64,000 nucleotides of DNA. Origin: Osedax fenrisi (Eukaryota > Annelida > Polychaeta > Sabellida > Siboglinidae). A model generated the notes under the pieces. The model was not told where the DNA came from and did no database searches. It was given only the letters and a program-made list of their open reading frames with translations. The stretch lies in assembly GCA_964019155.1 (NCBI GenBank), contig OZ025244.1, forward strand, positions 19,724,027 to 19,788,026, read 5' to 3'. Numbering within the stretch: the stretch's first letter is position 1; each line of letters opens with the position of its first letter. Below are positions 12,433-25,108 of the stretch, piece after piece. The position numbers and the translations under genes are program-made.

Positions 12433-13476
12433 CTATTGTGATATGTATTGTTTTGATTTAATCATTCATAATTTAAATAAATAGAATGTTGACCGCTGAA
12501 GTATATAGAATATAATACTGAACACGAATAACTAATACAACAAATATTATTATGATATATATATATATATATTAAAATGTTTAAATTCCACATGTTAATC
12601 GCATTCTTATACATCTTATGATTACTTTAATCAAATATGATTATGTATCTTATTTTATTAAATTATATAAAATATTTTGTCATCTACGTATAATGTTTCA
12701 TATCCACAATTTATTTGTTTTCGCAATTTTATTTGTTCATTACAATGAGTGGATACTTTTATATTATAATTAATTAGTACATGGTTATATATATTTATAT
12801 AAATATACATTTTCATTCATATTTAAATTTTAAGATATTTGAAAATATTGTAATAAGTAGAATGATATCTTGTATCGATAAATATGATATATTACACACA
12901 TCACCATTTTTGTAAAGAAACATATGAGTACGTATGTGTTATTTTAATATCTAGTGATATTATAATGTCCTAATAAAATCTTGTAAAAATATGTAACTTC
13001 AGTATTTTCAGTAGTTTATAACGATAGCTTTGGATACCGTTACTGAGTACATCTTATTAACTAGATTACTATTAATCATATTAGCCTAATATTAAGTATA
13101 CACCTACACATTACCATATATAACTATCTGATATAATCCGAAATAGTATAGTATAGATACATATATATATACGGGTGAAAACAAATAATATACTATATAA
13201 TCTTAAAGTCCTTTATGAGGAAAAAGTATACCAATATGCTACATTCGAAAAACTAAACAGAAAACAAACACAATTTATCAATAAATATTATTATTATATC
13301 ATAATAATCTGATGTAATATATTATTTATATTCAGACAAATACACAGAGCAAGTTGTTCGTAACAATATATATGAATCTAAATATACATCTACATATACA
13401 TCTACACAACCACACACTGCCATATACTTCAGATGTGGTAATAAGGAATTCATATCAGTATTCTGTACGTTCATCT
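12433..13476. other. AT-rich DNA without a recognised gene
   Basis: Nothing supported here beyond short (TA)n runs, e.g. 12554-12573. Confidence 0.6.
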
Positions 13477-13947
13477 ATATAAATAAAGTGGATAAGCAAT
13501 TGAATGTAGTGTATGGCACTATCCGCTACGGGCGCTGCAGTCGAAACCCACTATCTGGCCCACTACTTTTTATTTATAATAATATGTATTTATATGTATA
13601 TATATATTGATAATTACAACCAATTTTAATATAATATCTATACTAAAAATAAAATTATATATTTAAAATACATTATATCAACATTCCTCGTAATTTTGTG
13701 TATTTAAATTGAAGATATCATACTATTTTATTGATATTTATAATATAAATTCATTGATATAGATATAAGTCACTTTAATCTATTTCGACGAAAAGCCTAC
13801 TTTTTTAATGTTTGACATATATGATATGACTAATATCCAATCAAAATCACTGATACCATTTTGTTTATTTATCGATAAAAGTGTCATTCACGTATCTATA
13901 TTTTACATGCATTGCGTGCGTCAATTGCTTATCCACTTTCTTTATAT
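13477..13947. mobile_element. Inverted-repeat-bounded non-coding element
   Basis: 27-bp inverted repeats at 13477-13503 and 13921-13947 differ at one position and contain AAAGTGGATAAGCAATTGA. They bound 471 bp with a small GC-rich patch at 13510-13565. No transposase and no clear target duplication; a MITE is the likeliest reading. Confidence 0.6.
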
Positions 13948-14800
13948 CAATGGTTCTGTTAGAATATCAGATCACTCCTGTCACAAGAAGTGAATTATTA
14001 TAACATATATACATCTAGAAATGAAACAGCTTAGTAAATATCAAGTGTGTTATCCATTTATTATTATTTGTAATTTACTTGTGTTAGGTATATACAAATC
14101 AATGTTATTTGTAATCATGTAACTGTTGATTTATTACAAATATATAGAGATCATTATAACAATATACACATCGGCTTATATGCTATGAATATTAATTTAA
14201 TTATTTACTTTAATTTTCTTGTTTAAAATATATTTTATATTTTAGTCATTTCTTAGCATCATAAGTCTTTTCCTAATATACATTTAAATCAACGATTATT
14301 ATAATGAAAGATGTTATACATGCGAAATCACGTAATTCGATTTTGTATACAAAACACGAACAGCGCTACTTATATAAAGTAATAGGCAATTTTTGGAAAA
14401 ATGTATTATATAAAATTAAAATTCGTATTAAATTCTAAATTTAAAAATTTGTAAAACATATGCTTTACATTATTATTTATATGACGAAAACTAAGTGTTG
14501 ATTACTAATATATAACAACGCAATAAGATATCTATGTTTTTAAGTGGAATACATATCTCTGTGGCGACTATAAGTTACTTTATATTGTATGTACTTTAAT
14601 AGAACAATGAAACTATTGTCATGGAAACCGCGTCAAACCAAGATCTAGTTCAGTAATGTAGTTAATATTGCTAGCAGCGGCACGTATTAAGTATATTACA
14701 TGGATAGGGAATATTTGACTCACAATATTTGTATAATACCATACATATTAAGTATATAATTAAGAGTAATATTGATATAATATTTAATTAGTTTAATTAC

Positions 14801-14943
14801 CTGGTAGCATGGTTATTTTTAGATCTAACATATGTGTTTAAAGTTTTTAAAGTGTTTGATTGTCTATGTTTTGTAGAAGATTCATAATAATCTTTGTTTT
14901 CTACGTAAATATAATTGTTACTATTTACATTATTGTCAGCCAT
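14801..14943 (-). CDS. Candidate first coding exon
   Basis: An ATG at 14943 in good initiator context (GTGAAATGG) opens a polar 47-codon frame, MADNNVNSNNYIYVEN and onward, ending NNHAT plus AG. The donor is canonical: CCAG|GTAATT at 14801/14800. A short polar N-terminal tail before an intron would suit a type II membrane protein such as an M13 peptidase, and an M13-like exon follows at 12.3 kb, but nothing in the residues themselves identifies it. It could be a chance frame. Confidence 0.3.
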
Positions 14944-15785
14944 TTCACTATTGTAATAATTCGTATCAATTTTCTTATTAATTTTTAATAAATTATTTAT
15001 ATATATACATAAGTTATATACAATATTAATTTCGATAACAATTTTCAATAAATTAAATTTAATAATTGAAAAGTATTTAAAAAATAAATAAATAAATATT
15101 ATAAAATAAATAATGTATTGTCTGTAAATAATGTTGATTTTAATACTATCAAATGATATAATTTGAAATATAAATAACGATATAATTAGGTAATATTTTG
15201 TTCCCTTCGATATGTTATAAATATAAATTTGTTAAATAATGGAATTTCGTAAAGTATGCCTAATTAGGCCTAATATCTAAAGATACATTAATATTTGTAT
15301 TATATTATTATGTTATATTATAAGGGAAATTCAGAGAACACATATTAAATTATTAATATCCCTGTTATTAATGTCCTGTTCGCGAGGAATGATAATTCTG
15401 ATTTATGAATTAGTATATATGGTATATTAACATACATTTAGTTAGATTATTTAGCATATGGATACAATTTATAAATATGCTAAGTTAATTATCCGTGACA
15501 ACGGTATACGGGGGAGTGATTTTCAAGAAGGCATAACCTTATTAATGAAATAAAATATTGTTGCTTAATTTAAACATTTATATTTTTATAATTTGTTATG
15601 ATTTAATACGTTGTCAAAACAGATTATTTGTCTAGTTTCAGGAGTTAAATCTGTAAATTGAATTATAGTTAATATAATATCGTAATTATTCTGATATTGT
15701 ATATTGTATATTACATTTGAGAAAGTTTGACAGTCTAGTTTTATAATACTATGTTAGTAAGTTAGATATAGTGTATAAGTGTAGT
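14944..15785. other. AT-rich DNA, no gene seen
   Basis: No coding, RNA or repeat signal that I can support. It ends at the hAT target duplication AGTGTAGT (15778-15785). Confidence 0.6.
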
Positions 15786-16706
15786 CAGGGCCGGCTTAAG
15801 GGGGGGGGGGGGAAACCGGGCAATTGCCCGGGGCCCCACATTTTGAAGGGCCCATGAATTATTTATTGAAATTATTTTAGAAAATGTTGTTTACTATTTA
15901 TATAAAAAAAATTGTCTTAACTGTATTTTTCTTATATATTATTAATTCTAATTAAATAAATACAAATAATATAATAAATTAATTAAATAAGAGTCATTTA
16001 GGCCGATTTGAAAAGTGAATTTGTCAACAATTTCTAAATTTACACGAAGATATGGTGGAAATATGTACATGAAGATGTTGGAGAATATGCTAATAGTGAT
16101 AACCATAGATCATATCACACATCTCTGCTTGTCAGATAAAATAGTATGAAACGGATTGATAAATAATTGTTTGTTAAACTAGAAAGTGATAAATGATAAA
16201 CGTATTAAGGGAATGTTAACCATAGTTGAATCTTAACAATTTATAATTCTATAATTAGTTTACGAAAAAAAAGTATACTTCTTTATATTAAAATTAAATA
16301 TGAGATATATATTAAGATATATTTTAACTATGATTTATGATATATATAAAGGATTATATTGATTATAAATTACAAAAAAACGATATTCTATATAGATTTA
16401 TAATTTTTATAGTAATTCAAATTAATTAGATATTTTAAAATAATTGTTCTCAAAAGAATTAATTTTCTCTATCTACTTCTCGTATTAATAAAATGTGTAT
16501 CTTCTCATAGTGTATATAATATTATAATTTTGTTAGTGTAAATAATATATATATATATATATAAAATAGTTTTAATTAAAATAGGAATATTCTACTTTAT
16601 AGTATTTTTAATAAGTATTATTGATGAAAGGGAATTCTGTACATAACATTTTCAACAGAATTTTATTAGAGAAAGAAATTATATTTATATTTATTGAAAC
16701 AGAGAT

Positions 16707-16744
<38 letters not shown>

Positions 16745-18163
16745 CTAAATATAATAATAAAGGCATTTTTGCAATTATCCAATAAGTAGGCTATAGCCAT
16801 ACGTACATACTTACTTAGTATACTTACAACTGAATGTTTAGATTTACATCACCTTCATCTATATATTTATATATATATATATAAATACACACAATGGCGA
16901 TATTATTATTAGAGAAAGGTGATAAGTTATTACTGATAACTTAATAATTGAAGAAATATAAAATTATAAATATTATATTATATATCAGTGTACTCAATTC
17001 CAGATATATCACATGTATGTACGTTAATAAGTCATCGTCATATATACCAAGTTAGATATTATTATATAGGTATTTATTGATGTACGACGTACATTGTACG
17101 TTAAGATTCATTATCACATTGGTCAATATTTATCTAACGATTTATTAGATTTTTTAAAATAATAATATAATTATAATAGAGTATAGAGCTCAAATTTATG
17201 AAAAATCCAGCAATATGTCTGGAAGATTTAATAAAATGAAATATATCATAATATACCATAGTCCATTATCAATATGGATCCCCCATTATCAATATTTGCG
17301 CTGTGAATTTCTTAAATCTAGTTGGGAAAAATGCCGCTGAATCTTAGACAATTGTAGCAATATTATTTGCTTTCATCCCAAATAAATATAATTTATTTAG
17401 CCAATCTAAATAATGAATATATATATATACATATATATATATATATTAACATCTATATTAAAGAATAATATAATATGTTTTATTAAAAGCATTATCGAAT
17501 TTAATATGGTCATCACAAGCAGATTTTATTAGAGCAATATCTTGTAGATTTCCCAAAATTACATGTTATATCTGATATTTTATATGTTAAAATATTACGT
17601 AAATTACATTACTAAAGTCAACGTATTTATTCAATAAAATGCAAGAATTTGAATGAGACTTAAATATTATGAAAACCGTGGAGCTAATTACCTTGTAGAC
17701 TAAAGTCGATCAGAAAAGTATTGAAATTAGGTTAAATTGAGATAAAAGCGGTAATAAAAAATATTGATGCACTCTCTAAATATATAGGCGAGAAGATAAA
17801 TGATTATGAGGAGTTGATTAGAGTATACAAATAAATTACAAAATAATTAGTATAATGATAACATATGATAAAATTAGTGATTTTACATCATTTTTTCACA
17901 CCCTATGATGAATACTGATATATAAGAAGTTAAATATGACTATTTTCTAACAATATTTGACTATTTAATTAATATATACTTATAAGTATATAGGAAATAC
18001 TAAAAAAGATAATTATGTAGTTATTACTAATTATATAAATAATTTGTATATATATATATCATCTGACTTCAGAGATTAAGATTAATATATATAAGATAAT
18101 TCAGTATTAAATATATATTATACCATATTGATATACACCTCAAAGGAATGGACTATACAAATA

Positions 18164-18219
<56 letters not shown>

Positions 18220-18883
18220 TCTAGATATATCCAATTGTAGACATTTTCATCATAATATATGTAATGGTAAATAATTACATTTGAGAGAGAAGCTTCTCTA
18301 AACTTAAACTTATAAATAATTTTCTATGACATTATCTGACACAATAAATACTTTCAAGTCTGTAACATTATATTTGGAATCAAAGCTAATTAATTAAATT
18401 GATAGTGAATACATAATACTGCTTTAGAAGAGGAAATCGAGTAAAATAACTATGTAATCATATAATTTCAACCAATTATATCTGTTAACATATACTTATA
18501 TAATGTTTATTAAATAATTTGTAAATTATAAAATATTACATTGTAATGAATTTAAGTGGGTATCGGAATACCTATTTACATCCATAGCGTGAAGGAAACA
18601 TCCCCCTATATATTATATGCATCTTAAAGTGTGTCTCCTTCACACGATACATGTAAATATATATGAAAAAAAACAAAAAATGTTAAAGATTATAAATATT
18701 TTACATATTTTTATCACGCATAATATAATAATAATACACCATTTATCCCTATATATATAAATAAATGCAAGAGTTATGGATATTAGTTATTTCTAGAATG
18801 GCCCATTTAATATGTTATGAAATTCTTATGGGACCCATACGTTTTTTTTGCCCGGGGCCCATAGTATGCTTAAGCGGGCCCTG
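15786..18883 (+). mobile_element. hAT-family DNA transposon, complete but dead
   Basis: The ends are CAGGGCCGGCTTAAG and, inverted, CAGGGCCCGCTTAAG. They are flanked by a perfect 8-bp direct repeat AGTGTAGT (15778-15785 and 18884-18891), the hallmark hAT target-site duplication. Both ends carry GC-rich subterminal sequence with GCCCGGGGCCC in opposite halves of the 3098-bp element. A degenerate transposase lies on the plus strand. (TA)n tracts at about 16711-16743 and 18164-18213 grew or inserted inside. An internal hairpin spans about 18575-18659. Confidence 0.93.
17297..17545 (+). pseudogene. hAT transposase fragment
   Basis: One frame reads CAVNFLNLVGKNAAES, stop, TIVAILFAFI, at about 17297-17385. 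This resembles the conserved 'C..HSLNLVG..AAE' segment of one animal hAT transposase group. At 17507-17540 WSSQADFIRAI resembles the 'RWS.RADA..A' segment that follows it in the same proteins. Stops and frameshifts separate and interrupt them. The rest of the transposase is not recognisable, so the copy is inactive. Confidence 0.7.
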
Positions 18884-18891
18884 AGTGTAGT

Positions 18892-19189
18892 ACTTTAAAT
18901 ACAAATTGATATACTTGTTATTTATGACATTACAATTATTACATGTGTATAAATAGATGGAAGATATTTGATGATTAGATGTATGTATGGAATATGTGCA
19001 TTGACAAGTAAGTACGTTTCTTTATAGCGATATTTCTGAATTTTATAACATGATTTATCTTTATATTTTATATATTTTATTTATATATCATAAATAAAAT
19101 TGTATTCTAAATATATATTAATATATTATCTTTAATTATAGTATATATATATATATATATATATAGTAAAGCTGAAATATAAATCGATA
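18892..19189. other. AT-rich spacer
   Basis: Between the hAT element and the RTE fossil; (TA)n at 19142-19165. No gene. Confidence 0.6.
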
Positions 19190-19640
19190 ACAACGTGGTT
19201 CCCAAAGTTTCCAAGTTCAAATATCTAATAGTCTTGTTCCAGACTGCTCCTCAGATGTTCAATGCCGAATATCAATGTCATCACAAGAATTCGGCCAACT
19301 AAGATCAATATGGTCATCCAAATATGTATCAATACAGTTTAAGACTAGACTCTACAGAGCAACCATTCTGTCGATTACCATATACGGTTCAGAGTCATTG
19401 ACTACATGACGAAAGGAAATCGATGCACGACTAGTGTTTGAAATGAAATACCTTAGAGCTATACTCCGGATTACTAGGTCTGGCATACTCCGAAACATCA
19501 TGATACGAAAGAAACTAAATATAAGAAAAACGATAGAAGATATAATTCTTAACTGAAGACTTGCTGGTTTGGTCATATTGTCAGGAATACGTCAACATTT
19601 AATTCCAACTACAAGCTGGATTTCATAGCTATTATAATAT
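19190..19640 (+). pseudogene. RTE-like LINE reverse transcriptase C-terminal fossil
   Basis: Plus-strand translation with stops and frameshifts shows ITIYGSESL (usually 'LYGSETW'), then VFEMKYLRAILRITR (usually 'FEMRCLRRILGISWRD'), then IRKTIEDIILN and a GFGHIVRN-like piece (usually 'WFGHVLR'). This order is typical of the C-terminal part of RTE-type LINE polyproteins. Inactive 5'-truncated relic. Confidence 0.75.
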
Positions 19641-19735
19641 GTTAATATGTTATAATATATTAATTATAGGTATTTATCAACCAGTGATAACTAATTATTC
19701 AGATAACGATGGATTCTTCTTCTATAGTGCATTGT

Positions 19736-19992
19736 TATTTTTATTTTGGTGAAGTCGTTTCATTCCATCCAGTAACTTAGATGAAGTTTTCACTTATAAC
19801 CATATGGCCCTAATATCCCTTAGAAGCGGCTCTAATGTTAATGCATCCATCGTTTTAGTGTGACCCGATCATTTTGTATACAATATTATATAAATATACT
19901 TTTTAATATTTTTTAAAACCTATTTTAATGGTCCGGACGAAGCTCGAGCCCGTGCATACTGCTCGTGTGTCTGACACCCTAGCGTTAGAAGC
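19736..19992 (-). mobile_element. tRNA-derived SINE, best-preserved copy
   Basis: On the minus strand the right end starts TAACGCTAGGGTGTCAGACA, a box-A-like segment. It continues to GGGCTCGAGCTTC, a box-B-like segment about 30 bp on, giving a tRNA-like head. The body carries AACTTAGATGAAGTTTTCAC on the plus strand, shared with the 5.6- and 6.1-kb copies. Family name not known to me. Confidence 0.72.
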
Positions 19993-20213
19993 TTATATAT
20001 GTAATACAATTACTATAAATTGAATTAAATATAGGAAATATTGTACATATTTAATTAAAAATATTATATCTAACAAATAAGAACACATATTTAATTAGTA
20101 ATATTACAGTTTTATTGAAGAACAATAACAATGCTATTTAAAAAAAATAATGTGTCGACGTATCAATAGTTTGTATTATAAACAAGACATGCGCAACACA
20201 CACTCACATAACT

Positions 20214-20375
20214 TTACAGTATATCACACATGTGCGTGTTGTAAATAGGATCATTAGGCCCGCACGAGAATGCCTCCATAAAGCCTGGACTATTCGTCAC
20301 TGTACCGTGCACTCTTATCATGTTGGGGGCGTGGTTATCCGATGCTAGCGTCCATTTTAAATCCTCGAACGAATA
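20214..20375 (-). CDS. M13 metallopeptidase, terminal exon
   Basis: After acceptor TATTGTAAAAAG the exon reads YSFEDLKWTLASDNHAP, then NMIRVHGTVTNSPGFMEAF, then SCGPNDP...MCDIL and a TAA stop at 20216-20214 (53 codons plus stop). It matches the M13 C-terminus: the D.H.P histidine and following Arg, needed for transition-state and substrate binding, are both kept. The family normally ends in C-x-V/I-W; here it ends CDIL, so the final Trp is missing. The Trp-Cys usually found after '..FAQ' is replaced near the exon start. The exon starts in phase 0, consistent with the previous exon ending at 21886. Confidence 0.88.
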   Translation of the reverse strand, partial: YSFEDLKWTLASDNHAPNMIRVHGTVTNSPGFMEAFSCGPNDPIYNTHMCDIL

Positions 20376-21173
20376 CTTTTTACAATATATCTACGTATTA
20401 TATTATTTATTAAACATGCTCGTATATTATATTTGATTAATATCAGAATAATTAATGATATTACTTGTCAATATAATAGAATATAGCCTATATATTATAG
20501 CTGAACAAAAAAATTAATTTTATTTAAATTATATTTAATTAATGATATTTTAGTGGGATACATACCGCAATAATATTTAATTACTAATTCGTGTATTAAA
20601 ATAAACTATATTTATAGGTTAAAGGTTAAATAGTAAGGAATAATTATAACAGTAGATTATAAATATACAAATTAAAAGTATTCATTTGTGTGAGCAAAGG
20701 GATACATGTATTACAAGTTTATATGAAACGAATGGAGCGGATAGATAAATAATATTTCTATAATCAATTTCTATTATACAAATTACCAGATTTCTTGTTT
20801 TATAAATGTTCTAACACATCACATATAGTTAACACGTGATAGATATTGACGTATTATATAAATATTATAGAGTTAATTTTCCGTAATTTTATAATATTTG
20901 TAAAGATATCATCTTATAATTGAATATAAAGCTATGTAGGTAATGTATCCTAATTATTTTAAATATACATATAAGATTGCATTCATAAAACTAAATATGT
21001 AGGCGTGAGAGTCAACATCTTCTAGATAACATTTAATGTCAATTGTATATGTATATTAAAGTACATTCTAGTATATTAAAGTATAGTAATGGGATATTCT
21101 GATATCATAATATCTCATTACTATATAGATAACCTTTGGGGAATATTTTGTAATATAATACGAATTTAATAAG

Positions 21174-21207
<34 letters not shown>

Positions 21208-21234
21208 CACACACACGAACACGTGTACACACAT

Positions 21235-21318
<84 letters not shown>

Positions 21319-21537
21319 ATGAATATAATAATATAGGGGTATGTAAATTACTTGATTTAATATTTGTAAATCTTTTTATCAAATGTTCACTATGTTTTAA
21401 CTAAATATTTTCAAATATTAATAAAAAAAACATCAAATTAAATATTTTAAATATCAATTGTAATTTACATTTAAAAGCAGACAACTATAGTTATATAGCA
21501 TATATGCATCTAAATATATTTAGTATAAATAGTATAC

Positions 21538-21582
<45 letters not shown>

Positions 21583-21766
21583 TATGTAAACAATTATACT
21601 AATTAATGTTCATAATTATTGTATTATAATTATTTGAGTAATATAAATTAAATTACATCAGGTGTTATACGATTTAAATAACCACAATCTAAATTAGTTT
21701 TATATTTAAAAAAAACGTGAATTCGATATATATTTTAACTATTATACGATTATAATAGTATTATTA

Positions 21767-21820
<54 letters not shown>

Positions 21821-21885
21821 TTCAAAAATTAAATGTGAATATTCATAATAATATTATATTAATATATATTTAAATTAAATTAAAC
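20376..21885. other. Last M13 intron; compound microsatellites
   Basis: AT-rich, no other gene seen. A compound tract at 21175-21316 combines (TA)n, (CA)n with a CACGTG core, and a second (TA)n. Further (TA)n tracts lie at about 21540-21580 and 21771-21816. The frames here are repeat read-through. Confidence 0.8.
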
Positions 21886-21984
21886 TTTCGCATATGATAT
21901 GAAAAATGATCGGTCATTGGAAATATTATCGAGTCCTGGTGTGTGTTCTTCGTTGCCATTTTCTTGTATCAATGACTTATAGGC
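21886..21984 (-). CDS. M13 metallopeptidase, penultimate exon
   Basis: Acceptor TACATAG precedes GCC at 21984. 33 codons read AYKSLIQENGNEEHTPGL and DNISNDRSFFISYAK, the M13 'AY..W....G.E..LPGL......QLFF..FAQ' segment. The donor is AAA|GTTTAA. Phase 0 at both ends agrees with the neighbouring exons (28448 upstream, 20375 downstream). Confidence 0.85.
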
Positions 21985-22429
21985 CTATGTATATAGTTTA
22001 AAATGTTAAAGTATATATACATATATATATATATATTAGACTGTTTAAAAATATACGTCATAACTATAAATAATCATATTATATGTAATATATAATTTAT
22101 TATGAATGTGAAATAGTGGTGTATATAATTTTATACATTCGAGGCTTCCTAGAGCAACATTATAAGTTATATCCCTATCGCATGTAATGTGAATATAGTA
22201 AGCATACATTTGTATGAATTGTGAATTATTATACTTCTTCAATCGTATAAGTTTTAAGATTCACATTTGTCACTGTACATATTATTATTAATTTTATATT
22301 TATAAATCAGCATAGTTTATTTTAATTACAATTATTAGCAATATAGGTTAACATTTACAAAGTATGATACTAGAAATAATTGTCTCTAAAACATATCTAC
22401 CATATAAATAACATAATATTTTCGATCGG
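21985..22429. other. Intron sequence, no other feature
   Basis: AT-rich M13 intron with a short (TA)n at 22016-22036. Nothing else supported. Confidence 0.6.
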
Positions 22430-22748
22430 TTTCAAAGAGTTTTTCGTAAGGACCATTCGACTGAAACAGCTCGTCTTAGTATTTTTGATACAATATTGTC
22501 TATAGACAATATTGTATAAAGTATACTTCAAATAGCAACACTCGTTGCTAGTTTATCGTACTTAACCTGTAATAATCTGTTGACACTATCGACCATAACA
22601 TGTTAATATCCTGGCTTACTATAATCGGTATTTCTGGAATAGAATAAGAATGATTTATATCGTAGCTTATATAACGACAAAATCTCTATTATATATTTAT
22701 ATATCATATGATAGACAAATCCTAATCTGCTCTTTCTCCGTTTAACTA
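22430..22748 (+). pseudogene. L2-like LINE RT fossil, left part
   Basis: Plus-strand frames give RVFRKDHSTETARLSIFD (the L2 'A.RK.HSTETALL' motif), then VDTIDHNMLISWL and GISGI (usually 'AFDTVDH..L...L..IGI'), then SALSPF next to the transposon (usually 'GS.LSP.LF'). The RT continues on the far side of the transposon at 26577. Confidence 0.75.
22488..22517. repeat. Perfect 30-bp palindrome
   Basis: Centred on TCTATAGA, symmetric over 30 bp with no spacer. It lies inside the L2 fossil, so it is probably a chance or secondary inverted duplication. Confidence 0.9.
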
Positions 22749-23117
22749 CACTGAGAAAAATAAATGCATCCGATGAGTTAAATATAATATAAAAAGTGCA
22801 TCAAAGCTATACAATGCATAAAAATTACTATATATGCATCACATTTTAACATAATTAACATTATTTTGTCATTTAAATCTACAGATGCATTTTTTTATAG
22901 TAAATAAATTCTGTGATGCATCTAATAAATTATAAATGCATCAGATTTATTATATACATCTATAGATGCATTTTTCACATATAAATGCATCAGATTTAAT
23001 GTGATTAACATTATATTTACTTTTAAATCATTATATTCACTTTAATAAATATAAATGCATCAGCATCATTATGTTAGTATCGCCACCTATATATTACTTA
23101 TTACTTTAATTATTATA

Positions 23118-23162
<45 letters not shown>

Positions 23163-23163
23163 C

Positions 23164-23359
23164 TGTGAGGATAAAGTTATTATTGATGCCGATACTTTCG
23201 AAAATCTTCAAAGAGCAATACAACGTAGATTTAAAATACATTAAATTGTATTGCAAGTATATAACAAAGATTGGGAATCATATGTCAACATTGAAAACAA
23301 AAGCTTTCCTGAAGATAAATCAAATAGGTACTACATAAGAATAACTATCAAGACTTAAG
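23164..23359 (+). pseudogene. Transposon gene, exon with ubiquitin-like (PB1/CIDE-N-like) fold
   Basis: The frame reads EDKVIIDADTFENLQRAIQR, RFKIH, stop, IVLQVYNKDWESYVNIEN, then SFPEDKSNRYYIRITIKT. The pattern 'F..L...I...F.I....LQ.Y..DW..YV.......P.......I.I' recalls PB1/CIDE-N-like ubiquitin-fold domains found in animal SAMD3-like and transposon proteins. That similarity is judged by eye. Two in-frame stops mark it as dead. The likely donor is TTAAG|GTGATA. Frame continuity into the next exon is not clean. Confidence 0.5.
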
Positions 23360-23417
23360 GTGATATAAACTTGAATATACAAATATAAAAATTCTCATAT
23401 ATTTATTTTATTTTTAG

Positions 23418-23486
23418 TATTGAAGAAAGTGTACAAAGCCCAGCATCACTATTGACTTCACTAATATAATCTGAAGCTAATAATAG
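23418..23486 (+). pseudogene. Transposon gene, exon of the VQS series (1)
   Basis: Acceptor ATTTTTAG, donor AATAG|GTTAAT. After one leading base it reads IEESVQSPASLLTSLI, stop, SEANN and ends in AG. The VQS core and the intron phase are shared with the exons at 25109, 25243 and 25359. Confidence 0.55.
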
Positions 23487-23510
23487 GTTAATTTATTTGT
23501 ACAGATACAC

Positions 23511-23572
<62 letters not shown>

Positions 23573-23759
23573 TGCTGCTTAACACTAGTTATATTAACTA
23601 TATAAACTAGATAGTATAGCATAATATGCTAACCATGAGTATACTATATAATACTACTTAATTCGATTAATATATACTCAATTAAATTTATCATTTATGG
23701 CTACAATATTATTTATATAATTTAATATGTGTATAGGCTAATGTGAATATATTGATATA

Positions 23760-23820
23760 AGTGTGTGTGTGTATGTGTGTGTGTGTGTTTATGTATGTAT
23801 GTGTGTATTTGTGTGTGAGT
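23760..23820. repeat. (TG)n-rich microsatellite
   Basis: Imperfect GT/TATG repeats inside the 3.8-kb transposon. Confidence 0.9.
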
Positions 23821-24703
23821 ATATCTAATATAATTTATATTATATAAATGATCATATTGTATTTCTATTGTTTTCAGACTTCAAATTATGTTTTAATAGT
23901 AAAATACAATGTATAGAGAATAAATAACTACTTAACATTGTAATTTATATATATATATATATATATACAATAGGCTAAATATAATAAATATATGTCTATT
24001 CTGTTATACATTCAAATATTATAAATACAAAAAAAAAACAGATTGATTAAATGAATATAATTCTGCCAGACTATTAATAGACCATATGTAGCCTATATAT
24101 TTATATGATAAACTGTGAATTATGTGCACTGTGCCATTACCTTAAATGGCTCAACTTTAGACAAATAATGTATTATAAATTTAATACAAATATTATTCTA
24201 TTTTATCAATGGGTGGCCTTTTCTGTTTTTAAAAATCCAATACTGGTGTTTAATATCTTCTACCAATTATATAATTAATATAGTCATTGCTTACAATTGT
24301 ATCTATGATATGAAAACATATATTCATATGTTGAATGTAGATTATAGTTCACATATAGTCTAGACTAAATATATAGTCTAGCATATATATACTAAAGAAG
24401 GTACCATGAGTTATACATGATATACTTATTAATTTAATGTATATATTAAATATATTATTATATATTGTATATATTAAATAAATTATATAAAACATTTAAA
24501 TTAAATTTATTTTAGTAAGTTTTATATTCCTATATATGACAATACAATTAATAAATAAAATTATATTTTATTTATCTAATATATATTAATATATATTTAA
24601 TATTTTAAATGAAGGTTTTTTCCATATCAATGTAGTATGGGAACTACGTGTATAACTGTGTGTAGGTATTTATAAATATGTTGTGCATGAAGTATACATG
24701 TGT

Positions 24704-24895
24704 TGTGTAATTTAGATAAATGTTAATTTAATATATTTTGTGATTTGTGTTTTTTATATAATTTGATTTCTGGTTTGTAAATTTCAATTAGTTGACGTGC
24801 CTTGAACGAATGTAAATGTTATGTAATTTGAATGAATGTTGATTAAATATATTTTGTTATTTGTTTTTTATATAATTTGATTTCTGTTTTGTAAA
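24704..24895. repeat. Imperfect tandem duplication, about 110-bp period
   Basis: TTTTTTATATAATTTGATTTC and the sequences around it occur twice, at about 24704-24790 and 24812-24895. Non-coding; inside the transposon. Confidence 0.75.
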
Positions 24896-25108
24896 TTGTA
24901 AATTTATTTCAATTTTATATTAACTATTATATAATAGATCTATGTACCTATAGGTAATATATATATACACATGTTTCATAGGATAGGTTATTATTGGTTA
25001 TTACCATGGGAGTTAATAACCTATAGATTAGTATAAGCATATATTCAACCCTTATATATATATTATGTATATTCTAATATATATTAATAATATTCTTAAT
25101 TATTATAG

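Noticed and set aside
13808..13993. 61-residue plus-strand frame
   Set aside because: It runs through the right inverted repeat of a non-coding element; composition is generic.
21068..21382. Open frames of Tyr-Ile repeats (also near 7.1, 8.9, 40.8, 45.9 and 55.6 kb)
   Set aside because: They are read-through of (TA)n tracts in either strand.
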